64,000 nt of DNA, from assembly GCA_002731315.1 (NCBI GenBank), contig PCBG01000008.1, positions 32,385 to 96,384 of the forward strand, read 5' to 3'. The stretch's first letter is position 1; every line of letters begins with the position of its first letter. A program made the position numbers and the translations under genes. A model generated the notes under the pieces. It had not been told where the DNA came from, made no database searches, and saw nothing but the letters and a program-made list of their open reading frames with translations. This DNA is from Rhodospirillaceae bacterium (lineage in GTDB: Bacteria; Pseudomonadota; Alphaproteobacteria; Puniceispirillales; Puniceispirillaceae). Positions 1 to 7,778 of this stretch are shown piece after piece.

Positions 1-717
1 GTAGCCACTGCGGAAACGCTCTACCGAGGATTCGTCAAGCTGAAATTCGGCCACTGGCCGCAGATTAACAACAGAAATTTTGTCCACATTCCGTTGCGTC
101 GCTGCATCGAACCGACACAACTTTTCCAGCTCATCACCAAAGAAATCCAGCCGCACCGGCATTTCATACCCTGCAGCAAAAATATCGAGGATCCCGCCGC
201 GAAGCGCAAATTCTCCGGTCTCGCGTACCGTTTCAGTACGCAGGTAACCCTGTATCGCGAGAAATTCGGCAAGCCGTGCCGGAGCGGTAGTGTCACCAGC
301 ACGCAACTGTATGGACCGGTCAGTAAAGTAATCTGCTGGTGGCACCCGCTGCAGAACCGCGTTTACTGTGGTCAGAATGACGGCACCGCCCGCGACGTCA
401 CCAGCGCCGCCATCTGCCTGATGCACGCCATGATCGGACAACCAGGCAAGCGTTTCGACCCGTTGGCCAACGAGGGTGCTTTGCGGTGACAATCTGTCAA
501 AAGGCAGGCAATCCCATGCCGGAAACAGGCGAAGCGGGACGTTCGGAGATTGCATCGCCAGCGCATCACGCATTGCCATCATGCGCGCGTCATCGCGTGC
601 CACATAGACAAGCCGGTCCCCTGCCGACAGACGTTGCGCCAGCGCCAGCATACAGGCCCCATCCGGCACACCCCAGAGCGATTCCTCAAATGAAATATTA
701 TTAATATAATCAACCAC
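1..717 (-). CDS. mfd: Mfd, transcription-repair coupling factor, N-terminal part
   Basis: The first 239 codons of Mfd, the ATPase that removes RNA polymerase stalled at DNA lesions and recruits UvrA. The window cuts off the rest. Translation from a GTG at 717 gives the UvrB-homology module typical of the Mfd N-terminus: FPAWDCLPFDRLSP at about residues 65-78 and a RGGILDIF...FGDELE block at about 165-195, which is part of the UvrA-binding fold. The GTG is placed just after the sdhE stop (721-723), so the two genes are probably co-transcribed, sdhE first. No ATG lies before residue 23, which would cut into the conserved fold, so the GTG start is preferred. The RecG-like translocase domain must lie outside the window. 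Confidence 0.9.
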   Translation of the reverse strand, partial: MVDYINNISFEESLWGVPDGACMLALAQRLSAGDRLVYVARDDARMMAMRDALAMQSPNVPLRLFPAWDCLPFDRLSPQSTLVGQRVETLAWLSDHGVHQADGGAGDVAGGAVILTTVNAVLQRVPPADYFTDRSIQLRAGDTTAPARLAEFLAIQGYLRTETVRETGEFALRGGILDIFAAGYEMPVRLDFFGDELEKLCRFDAATQRNVDKISVVNLRPVAEFQLDESSVERFRSGY

Positions 718-720
718 GTA

Positions 721-981
721 TTAGGATTCTTTAAAAGATTTTATCAGTGTAAAAACAGGTGTATTGTAGATGACTGGTACACTATCGTTACCCATCACCC
801 AGGCATAGATCCTGTCATCACCTGCATCCAGCAGCGCCTCGAAATCATCCAGCCCCTGGTCATCCAGTGTACCAAGATGCGCAGCCGCGAAATGACCAAG
901 CAACAGGTCGGTCTCCTTCATGCCGGTATAGCTTGCCTGATAGATCAGGCGTTTTAGGCGAATGGCGCGTGTTTCATCCAT
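721..981 (-). CDS. sdhE: SdhE-type FAD assembly factor (DUF339), variant motif
   Basis: 86 aa, the usual size of SdhE/Sdh5, the small cytoplasmic helical protein that helps attach FAD covalently to the flavoprotein subunit of succinate dehydrogenase. The family pattern is visible: basic N-terminus (RLKRLIYQ), then GMKETDLLLGHFA, then an acidic middle and a WVMG turn. The family signature is normally RGxxE; here the arginine position is threonine (YTGMKETD). It is followed within 3 bases by mfd, the usual alphaproteobacterial order, and is divergent from recG across about 190 bases. I am confident of the family; whether the substitution affects activity is unknown. Confidence 0.85.
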   Translation of the reverse strand: MDETRAIRLKRLIYQASYTGMKETDLLLGHFAAAHLGTLDDQGLDDFEALLDAGDDRIYAWVMGNDSVPVIYNTPVFTLIKSFKES

Positions 982-1171
982 AAAAATCTCGGTGTGATTG
1001 CGGCAGGCAGATCTGGCAGATGACCGCTACCGGGAATATGGGTCGATTTGCGTACAAAGCAATGGCTTTATGCACCCGTCATACGGATCATTTACAGCTT
1101 TTTGTTTTGCCATCCGCTTTGTTGTAGTGTTGGCGAACTATCAACCCTTTTGAAAGAAGGCAGAATGGCCG
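982..1171. promoter_or_regulatory. Divergent intergenic region sdhE-mfd / recG
   Basis: About 190 bases between two divergent transcription units, so it should hold both promoters. I see no convincing -35/-10 pair. Before recG there is a purine-rich AAAGAAGG at about 1153-1160. It precedes both an out-of-frame ATG at 1165 (9 codons, then stop) and the GTG at 1172 used by recG. Confidence 0.4.
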
Positions 1172-3271
1172 GTGCATCCACGACGTCCCACTGAAATTTT
1201 TGGCCTGTTTGCAGCCACGACGGTGCTGCCCGGCGTCGGCCCAAAACTGGCTGCCACGCTGGAGAAGCGTATCGGCACCCATGTGATTGATGTCCTGCGT
1301 CACCTGCCTGTCGGCCTGATTGACCGACGGGCCCGTCCAAGCCTTGATGATGTTGCCGATGGCAGTATCGCTACCTTTGAAATCCTAGTTATCAAACACG
1401 ATAAGCCACCCCCAGGGACCCGGCGGCCCTGGCGGGTGATGTGCGAAAATGAAACCGGCCAGATTGATCTTATCTTTTTTCATGCGCGTGACGATTATGT
1501 CAGCCGCATGTTACCGGCTGGCGAACGCCGTATCATTAGTGGACGCGTCGAACTGCGCCAAGGCCAACCCCAGATGGCGCACCCGGATCATATTGTGCGC
1601 CCTGACGCGCCGGAAGAAATGCCGCAGATTGAACCCGTTTATCCGTTGACAGCTGGCCTGTCACCAAAGGCCCTGCGCCGTGCCATAGAAGGCGCAATGC
1701 GACGCATTCCGCGACCGCGTGAATGGATCGCTGCAGCCGTCATGCAACAGAAGAACTGGCCCGATTTTGCAACCGCGATGGACAGGGTTCATCATCCTGA
1801 AAACGCAGAAGATCTATTGCCTGCTGCACCTGCACGCGCGCGATTGGCATATGATGAATTGCTGGCTAACCAGCTGGCATTGATGCTCGTGCGGCGTGCT
1901 GCCTCTGACAGCATGCCCGGCCGTTCCTTTAACGGAACCGGTGCGTTGACCAGAGCATTGGTGAAGGCGCTGCCTTTCAGCCTGACGGGGGCACAGGAGC
2001 GCACCATTACGGAGATTGCGACGGATCAGACGTCAGAAAACCGCATGCTGCGGATGCTGCAGGGGGATGTGGGCTCAGGAAAGACACTTGTGGCGCTTCA
2101 CGCCATGCTGCATGCGGTTGAATCAGGGGCGCAGGCGTCGCTGCTGGCCCCGACCGAAGTTTTGGCGCGCCAGCATCATGCAACCATCAACGCCTTTCTG
2201 GCACCATTGGGCATGGAGGCGCATCTGCTGCTCGGGCAGGGACGCAACGGAAGCGCCGAACGTCGTGCCGTCATAAACGGGTTGGCAAATGGCAATGTGC
2301 AGCTTGTAGTCGGCACACATGCGCTTTTGTCGGAAAGTGTCAGCTTTGCAAATCTCGGGCTTGCCGTGGTTGACGAACAACACCGGTTTGGGGTGCGTCA
2401 ACGCATTCTGCTTGGCCAGAAGGGTGAAGGGGTGGACGTGATTGTCATGACCGCCACGCCTATCCCGCGATCGCTGTCTATGACCGCCTATGGCGACCTG
2501 GATCATTCTCGGCTCGATGAAAAACCGGCGGGACGGTTGCCAATAGATACACGCGCCATAGCGCTGGACCGGCTTGGCGAAGTAGTGGCACGCCTTGGCA
2601 TTGCTATCACCGCAGGCAGACGCGCCTACTGGATATGCCCACTTGTTGAGGAGTCCGAAAAACTGGATGTTGCCGCTGCCGAAGACCGCGCAGTGACTCT
2701 GGCGCGTGCCCTGCCCAATGTAAGAGTGGCTCTCGCACATGGCAAAATGAAAAGCGCGGATCGTGACGCTGCTATGAACCAGTTTCGTGAAGGTACAGCC
2801 CAGTTACTGGTGGCAACAACGGTTGTCGAGGTTGGCGTTGATGTGCCCGAGGCCAGTGTAATTATTATCGAGCATGCAGAGCGGTTCGGGCTTGCACAGC
2901 TGCATCAGCTTCGCGGGCGTGTTGGACGCGGGCATGACGCCTCATCCTGCCTGTTGCTGTTTGCCTCTCCCCTGTCCGACCTTGCCAACCAACGTCTAGA
3001 TGTCATGCGCGAAACCAATGATGGGTTTGTGATTGCGGAACGTGATCTTGAATTGCGCGGCCCAGGCGAATTTCTGGGCCAGCGACAATCCGGCATGCCG
3101 GAATTCGCTCTTGCTGATCTGAATGCGCACCGCGATCTGCTAGCGCTGGCGCGTGACCAAGCGGCGGATATGGTGGACAGTGACGGCGCGCCGCATGACC
3201 GCGAGATAGCAGATCTCTTGTTGAGCTTGTTTGAGCGCGATAGCGCAGTTCGCTTTCTCGCTTCTGGCTAG
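1172..3271 (+). CDS. recG: RecG, ATP-dependent DNA helicase
   Basis: 699 aa, normal RecG length. RecG drives branch migration and regression of stalled replication forks and remodels Holliday junctions. The N-terminal wedge/OB domain opens with LPGVGPKLA near residue 20. Helicase motif I (GDVGSGKT) is at about 297-304, the DEQH box at about 399, TATPIPRS follows, and the motif VI region QLRGRVGRG is near 580. The start is GTG at 1172; an in-frame ATG is absent at this point and the family N-terminus fits. AAAGAAGG lies 11 bases upstream. It converges with the DUF502 gene, with stops only 7 bases apart, leaving no room for a separate terminator. Confidence 0.95.
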   Translation: MHPRRPTEIFGLFAATTVLPGVGPKLAATLEKRIGTHVIDVLRHLPVGLIDRRARPSLDDVADGSIATFEILVIKHDKPPPGTRRPWRVMCENETGQIDLIFFHARDDYVSRMLPAGERRIISGRVELRQGQPQMAHPDHIVRPDAPEEMPQIEPVYPLTAGLSPKALRRAIEGAMRRIPRPREWIAAAVMQQKNWPDFATAMDRVHHPENAEDLLPAAPARARLAYDELLANQLALMLVRRAASDSMPGRSFNGTGALTRALVKALPFSLTGAQERTITEIATDQTSENRMLRMLQGDVGSGKTLVALHAMLHAVESGAQASLLAPTEVLARQHHATINAFLAPLGMEAHLLLGQGRNGSAERRAVINGLANGNVQLVVGTHALLSESVSFANLGLAVVDEQHRFGVRQRILLGQKGEGVDVIVMTATPIPRSLSMTAYGDLDHSRLDEKPAGRLPIDTRAIALDRLGEVVARLGIAITAGRRAYWICPLVEESEKLDVAAAEDRAVTLARALPNVRVALAHGKMKSADRDAAMNQFREGTAQLLVATTVVEVGVDVPEASVIIIEHAERFGLAQLHQLRGRVGRGHDASSCLLLFASPLSDLANQRLDVMRETNDGFVIAERDLELRGPGEFLGQRQSGMPEFALADLNAHRDLLALARDQAADMVDSDGAPHDREIADLLLSLFERDSAVRFLASG

Positions 3272-3278
3272 ACTGTGG

Positions 3279-4082
3279 TCAACTGCGCCGGCCTGCAGTC
3301 TTTTTCGCTGCTTTTTTCTTTGTGGCCACTTTTTTTGCGAGCGATTTCTTTGTTGTAGGCGACTTCGCCGGCACCTTCTTTTTGGCCGCCGCTAGCGGCG
3401 CTGCGCGCGCTGTCGCGCTGGACTTGGCACTCCCGCGCTTTGCGCCATCATCCGGTGGGGTGACAATGCCGCCTGACACCACGAGCTTCACTGCATCCTC
3501 AACAGACATATCCATAAAAATTAGGTCCTTGCGCGGACAAAATAACAAAAAGCCGGAGGTAGGGTTTGGTGTCGTCGGTACAAAAACATTAACCATGTTC
3601 CCGCTGATCCGCCGTGCGACTTCTTCCTTGGTGCTGCCAGTAACAAAGCCAATCACCCATAATCCGCGACGTGGATATTCAACAAGGATCACCTCACGGA
3701 AGGCATCAGACTGCGTTGAGATCACCGTCTCAAGGATCTGCTTTATAGCACCATAAATCGACCTAACGACTGGCATCCTGTTGAGGATCGATTCTCCAAG
3801 ACGGATAATCCACCGTCCCAGAAAGCCGGCTGCCACAGCACCAATCAGGGTGATTATAACCGCCCCTATGATCAAACCGACACCAGGCAGGCTGGTGAAG
3901 CTGTTCTGGCTGACCCACGGCAACAAGCCCGCAACCTGACTATCGATCAACTGAACGGCTGTCCAAGTAATGTAGACTGTCAACAATACCGGCGCTGTAA
4001 CCAAAAGGCCGGTCAGGAACCAAGATCTCAAGCGGGCCAGAATACCGACCTTGCGGCGGGGCGTTTGGGTTTGTTCAGTCAT
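3279..4082 (-). CDS. DUF502 membrane protein with lysine/alanine-rich tail
   Basis: 267 aa. Residues 1-200 match the DUF502 family of inner-membrane proteins of unknown function: a basic N-terminus, a first hydrophobic helix (FLTGLLVTAPVLLTVYITW), a second (GVGLIIGAVIITLIGAVAAGFL), then the conserved NRMPVVRSIYGAIKQ and FPR-like blocks. After about residue 205 the sequence becomes a basic low-complexity tail of repeated AKK/TKK/AAKK units resembling histone H1-type C-termini. It is likely a single-gene unit converging on recG. Function is not known; the tail could bind nucleic acid or the acidic membrane surface, which is only inference. Confidence 0.8.
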   Translation of the reverse strand: MTEQTQTPRRKVGILARLRSWFLTGLLVTAPVLLTVYITWTAVQLIDSQVAGLLPWVSQNSFTSLPGVGLIIGAVIITLIGAVAAGFLGRWIIRLGESILNRMPVVRSIYGAIKQILETVISTQSDAFREVILVEYPRRGLWVIGFVTGSTKEEVARRISGNMVNVFVPTTPNPTSGFLLFCPRKDLIFMDMSVEDAVKLVVSGGIVTPPDDGAKRGSAKSSATARAAPLAAAKKKVPAKSPTTKKSLAKKVATKKKAAKKTAGRRS

Positions 4083-4258
4083 TAGATCGCCATCGTTGCG
4101 GTAAGGCAGGGTCGGCAGGATAATGATATGATAAAGAGATCAACGCAAGTCGCCAATCATGACAATCGCGGCAATAATCAGACATTACGGTGACAATCCT
4201 CACGCACGCGAATATCATATCGCCTTACTAAGATCTCACCCGAGCAGGACAATCGCCA

Positions 4259-5092
4259 ATGATTCCGACGTCAAAAGACCCGGTAGACCATAAGACACTG
4301 AAAGAGCTAGAGCGGCTGATCCGCATTATGCGGAAGTTGCGTGACCCGCAACATGGTTGTCCTTGGGATGTCAAACAGACCCTACAGAGTATTGCCCCCT
4401 ACACCATTGAAGAAGCTTATGAAGTTGCCGATGCTATTGCCCGCGGCGATGATGATGACATCCGTGACGAATTGGGGGATCTGCTATTACAGGTTATATT
4501 CCACGCGCGCATGGCCGAAGAATCTGGCGGCTTTGCCCTTGCCGATGTTGCAAAAAGCATCAATGACAAGATGGTGGCGCGCCATCCCCATGTGTTTGGC
4601 AGCGAGAAATCCGTTTCTATAGAGCAGCAGAACCGGCGCTGGGAGGACATCAAAGCGGTTGAACGAGCCCGACGCGGCCAAACCGGCACGCTCGATGATG
4701 TCGCTGCCGGACTCCCACCCATGCTGCGGGCATTGAAACTACAGAGGCGCGCCGCGCGCGTCGGGTTCGACTGGCCTGAGATCGACCAAGTGATTGACAA
4801 GCTGCATGAGGAAACAGCTGAACTAAAAGCCGAGTTATTGTGCAACCCGCCAAAAAGCGAGAGGGATCAGGCGCGGGTAGCTGATGAGGTTGGTGATATT
4901 CTATTTGTTGCAATCAACCTTGCCCGCAAGGCCGGAATCGACCCGGAAACCGCCCTCATGAGATGCAATTCTAAGTTTGAGCAACGATTTAGATATATTG
5001 AACAGGAATCTAAAAAACATAATAAAAATATCAAAAACCTTTCACTAAATGAAATGGAAATATTGTGGCAGGCGGCTAAATCCGCCTCGTGA
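4259..5092 (+). CDS. mazG: MazG, nucleoside triphosphate pyrophosphohydrolase
   Basis: 277 aa with two tandem MazG domains, as in the E. coli-type enzyme that hydrolyses NTPs and dNTPs to monophosphates. The first domain shows the metal-binding pattern EEAYEV...DELGDLLLQV (about residues 50-77), preceded by GCPWD. The second has the parallel EETAELKAEL...DEVGDILFVAINLARK (about 182-225). It stands alone on the plus strand between two minus-strand genes. Its 3' end contains an AGGCGG/CCGCCT hairpin (about 5070-5087) without a T-run. Codon use becomes AT-richer near the C-terminus. Confidence 0.93.
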   Translation: MIPTSKDPVDHKTLKELERLIRIMRKLRDPQHGCPWDVKQTLQSIAPYTIEEAYEVADAIARGDDDDIRDELGDLLLQVIFHARMAEESGGFALADVAKSINDKMVARHPHVFGSEKSVSIEQQNRRWEDIKAVERARRGQTGTLDDVAAGLPPMLRALKLQRRAARVGFDWPEIDQVIDKLHEETAELKAELLCNPPKSERDQARVADEVGDILFVAINLARKAGIDPETALMRCNSKFEQRFRYIEQESKKHNKNIKNLSLNEMEILWQAAKSAS

Positions 5093-5137
5093 TCAGAACT
5101 AGCCCTTCTTGCAAAGTGCCGCCAAAACGCCGCTTAA

Positions 5138-5971
5138 TCATATATTGGTATCGCCCCAAACATGCGCGCGTACCCGTCGCCAGTCATCCGCAGTGGGTGT
5201 GATCAGAAAGGGGTCATTTCGGTCCGCGCTAAAGGCCGCCGCATCTGTTACCATCGCGGCATGTGCACCAGCTTCACGGCACAGCAGGTCAACCGGCGCA
5301 TGGTCCCAGGGAGTACAGCTGCCATGGAAAAGAAAATGCTGTTTGCCCGAGGCAATTTCTGCCCCCAGAATACCGCTGCTGCCTGAAAACGTGCGTCCAG
5401 GCAGCTGACGCAGCGCAGCGCGGACGTGACTATACCGTGGTTCCGAAATGCCAAGCGCATTGCCGCCGCCTATCATCTCCGCCAGTTCCAACGCGCCCTT
5501 CCCAGTGGCCTTCAGCATTCTTCGCGATGCAAGTGTCACCAGCATAGCGCCATCGCCTGCAGCCGCCGTATATAGCGTTTCTGTAAGTGGCACCCAGATC
5601 CAACTGGCAACAGGCACGCCATGTTCTAGCAGGGCAACCATGCTGCAGAACCCGCCATTACCCTTGACGAAATTGCTGGTGCCATCCACAGGATCAACAG
5701 TCCAGGCACGTGGCGCACGCACTGCTTCAAGAATGGAGGGAGTTTCGGCGCAGGCTTCTTCGCCAATCACCGGGCAATCGACAAGCTCACGCAATCGCGG
5801 AGTGAGCCACTTTTCAGCCTCGCGGTCAGCAACCGTCACAAAGTCCGTGGGACCGGATTTGGTTTCAATATCGCTGTAAGCCAGCGCACCAAAACGCGGC
5901 AGAATGGTTTTTTCACCAACCTCGCGCAACAGAGTGGCCACGCTGTCTACCAAAGGGCTGCCCATCAGCAA
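5138..5971 (-). CDS. Inositol monophosphatase family phosphatase
   Basis: 277 aa. Member of the Mg2+-dependent inositol monophosphatase/CysQ/histidinol-phosphatase superfamily. The metal-site motifs are in order: GEEA near residue 70, DPVDGTSNF near 93-101, and WDHAPVDLLCREAGA near 220-234. The exact substrate (inositol-1-phosphate, histidinol phosphate, PAP or another) cannot be told from sequence. Histidinol-phosphatase (HisN) is a common alphaproteobacterial role for close relatives. It lies 15 bases downstream of hfq on the same strand, where many alphaproteobacteria have hflX instead. The start may be the second Met at 5965. Confidence 0.85.
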   Translation of the reverse strand: MLMGSPLVDSVATLLREVGEKTILPRFGALAYSDIETKSGPTDFVTVADREAEKWLTPRLRELVDCPVIGEEACAETPSILEAVRAPRAWTVDPVDGTSNFVKGNGGFCSMVALLEHGVPVASWIWVPLTETLYTAAAGDGAMLVTLASRRMLKATGKGALELAEMIGGGNALGISEPRYSHVRAALRQLPGRTFSGSSGILGAEIASGKQHFLFHGSCTPWDHAPVDLLCREAGAHAAMVTDAAAFSADRNDPFLITPTADDWRRVRAHVWGDTNI

Positions 5972-5986
5972 TCTCGACGAAACGGG

Positions 5987-6250
5987 CTATTGATCGTCGT
6001 CTGACGCTTCCAAGTCATCATCCAGATCCTGCAACTGGATAGCGGTCATGGGCATAATCGTCGAGATGGCATGCTTGTAGACAAGTTGCACATGCTGGTC
6101 ACGTTTCAACAGAATAGAGAAGTTGTCGAACCAGGTGATCATACCCTGCAACTTTACACCATTCATCAGAAACACTGTGACTGACGCGTGAGATTTGCGC
6201 ACATTATTTAAAAACAGTTCCTGAAGGTTTCGGCTCTTATCTCCGGCCAT
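5987..6250 (-). CDS. hfq: Hfq, RNA chaperone
   Basis: 87 aa. Hfq forms a hexameric Sm-like ring that pairs small RNAs with mRNAs. Sm1 (residues about 8-45, [11 protein letters not shown]...[13 protein letters not shown]) and Sm2 ([10 protein letters not shown]) are intact. Both the proximal-face QxxFLNxxR type motif and the YKHA motif are present. The C-terminal tail is short and acidic ([13 protein letters not shown]). The ATG at 6250 is preferred over the upstream Met because GGGAGAAC sits at the right distance and family proteins start here ([10 protein letters not shown]). It is downstream of trkA in the classic ntr-trkA-hfq order. Confidence 0.96.
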   Translation of the reverse strand: MAGDKSRNLQELFLNNVRKSHASVTVFLMNGVKLQGMITWFDNFSILLKRDQHVQLVYKHAISTIMPMTAIQLQDLDDDLEASDDDQ

Positions 6251-6396
6251 TAAGTTCTCCCGTGTTAAATCTAGTCTACATTCAAGCGCAAATCCGCACA
6301 ATGGCACTTTGCCTAGCCTGCATTTCGGGCCTTATTTGCTGGCCTTTATAACGGAGAGACACGGCAAGAACGTCGTAAAAGCGGGTCAGCACGCGT

Positions 6397-6415
6397 GGCT
6401 AGAAGAAGTCTAGCC
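6397..6415 (-). other. Short hairpin at the trkA stop codon
   Basis: GGCTAGA, five-base loop, TCTAGCC: a perfect 7-bp stem that includes the trkA stop. On the minus strand it is not followed by a T-run, so it is not a typical intrinsic terminator. It could be an mRNA 3'-end or processing structure before hfq. Confidence 0.35.
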
Positions 6416-7778
6416 TTACTGACAGCAACTTCTCAACCTGTGTGATCTTGCCCCGGGCCGCAAAAATGACTACCGTGTCACCGGCTTCAATAACCGTGTC
6501 CCCGCGGGCAGCAATGACTTGTTTGTCGCGCATCACACCACCAATAACGATCCCTTTTGGAATACGGGCCTCACGCAGCGGCTTGCTGATCAATAATGAT
6601 GAAGCCAGCGCTTCCGCCTCAAGCACTTCGCCCAAATCCTCAATGATCGGATGTACATCCCGAATACGGCCACGCCGCACATGTTCAAGGATAGATGAAA
6701 CAGTGATCTGCGACGGGCTGATGACCGCATCAACGCCCAGCGCCGCGACAAGCGGGATAAACCCAGGGATATTCACCAGCGCCACCGCATGCTTTGCGCC
6801 AGTTCTTTTCGCCAGCAATGCGGAAAGTATATTGACCTCATCATCATCGGTCACCGATACAAAAGTCTCGGTTGTCGAAACCCCAGCCTCGGCCAGAATA
6901 CCACTATCCAGCGCATCACCATTCAGAATACCGGTGACACGAAATTCCTCGGCAAGTTCACGCGCACGCTGCGCATTACGCTCGATCAGCTTGACCTGGG
7001 TGTTTTCAAAATTCGCCTCTATCTCGCGCCCGACCATATGGCCGATGGCACCGCCACCCGCAATAACAACCGAACGAGCCTCAGGTTCCTCATGGCCAAA
7101 GCTAGCCATCGCCCGGTGCAGATGCGACGCATCACAGACGAAGTAAACGCGATCGCCCGGCCGCATTGTTTCCTGACCATTGCGCGGCACCACAAGCTTG
7201 CCATCGCGGATAATGACGAGCATGGTCATGTTTAGGTCGGGAAACAGATTGGTCAAATGGCGAATGGGTGTGTCCATGATAGGGCACGCATCATCGCAAA
7301 GCACCCCGACAAGGTTCATCCTGCCGCCGCACAATTCCTTGACGTCAAAGGCACCCGGCACACGCAGCTGGTTGGTCACTGCGGCAGAAACCTCAGCCTC
7401 AGGCGAAATAATGTGGTCGATCGGCAGGTGGTCAGGTGAATATAGATCGCCGTAAAGAGGATCAAGATAGGGCTGATGACGAATACGTGCAATCTTCACC
7501 GGAGTGTTAAAAATCGTGTGCGCCACCTGACAGGCGACCATATTTACCTCGTCAGACTCGGTCACTGCGATTAACAGCTCGGCATCACGCGCACTGGCAC
7601 CGGACAGAACGTCAGGATAGGACGCAACACCGACCACCCCACGCACATCAACCTGTTCGGTCAAACGCTGAATCTTCTCAGCCGACGCATCGATGACAGT
7701 CACGTCATTCTGTTCTTCGACAAGATGCGAAGCGATACTGGTACCGACAAGCCCGGCCCCGCAGATTACGATCTTCAT
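6399..7778 (-). CDS. trkA: TrkA, NAD-binding potassium uptake regulator
   Basis: 459 aa, the normal length of TrkA, the peripheral cytoplasmic subunit that gates TrkH/TrkG K+ channels through NAD(H) or ATP binding. It is built of two tandem RCK halves. Rossmann motifs are GAGLVGTSIA at residues 7-16 and GGGAIGHMVG near 240. Each is followed by a TrkA-C domain with basic, hydrophobic patches. The ATG overlaps the ntrX stop by 4 bases (ATGA), so translation is probably coupled to the ntr operon. A perfect GGCTAGA/TCTAGCC hairpin overlaps its stop codon (6397-6415). Confidence 0.95.
   Translation of the reverse strand: MKIVICGAGLVGTSIASHLVEEQNDVTVIDASAEKIQRLTEQVDVRGVVGVASYPDVLSGASARDAELLIAVTESDEVNMVACQVAHTIFNTPVKIARIRHQPYLDPLYGDLYSPDHLPIDHIISPEAEVSAAVTNQLRVPGAFDVKELCGGRMNLVGVLCDDACPIMDTPIRHLTNLFPDLNMTMLVIIRDGKLVVPRNGQETMRPGDRVYFVCDASHLHRAMASFGHEEPEARSVVIAGGGAIGHMVGREIEANFENTQVKLIERNAQRARELAEEFRVTGILNGDALDSGILAEAGVSTTETFVSVTDDDEVNILSALLAKRTGAKHAVALVNIPGFIPLVAALGVDAVISPSQITVSSILEHVRRGRIRDVHPIIEDLGEVLEAEALASSLLISKPLREARIPKGIVIGGVMRDKQVIAARGDTVIEAGDTVVIFAARGKITQVEKLLSVRLDFF

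Noticed and set aside
2123..2740. 205-codon open frame on the minus strand inside recG
   Set aside because: It lies antisense to the conserved helicase motifs of recG and has no domain pattern; a frame shadow.
5070..5087. Hairpin AGGCGG/CCGCCT at the end of mazG as terminator
   Set aside because: It lies within the coding sequence before the stop and has no following T-run.
6442..7146. 234-codon open frame on the plus strand inside trkA
   Set aside because: Antisense to TrkA with low-complexity Ser/Arg/Ala composition typical of shadows of GC-rich genes.
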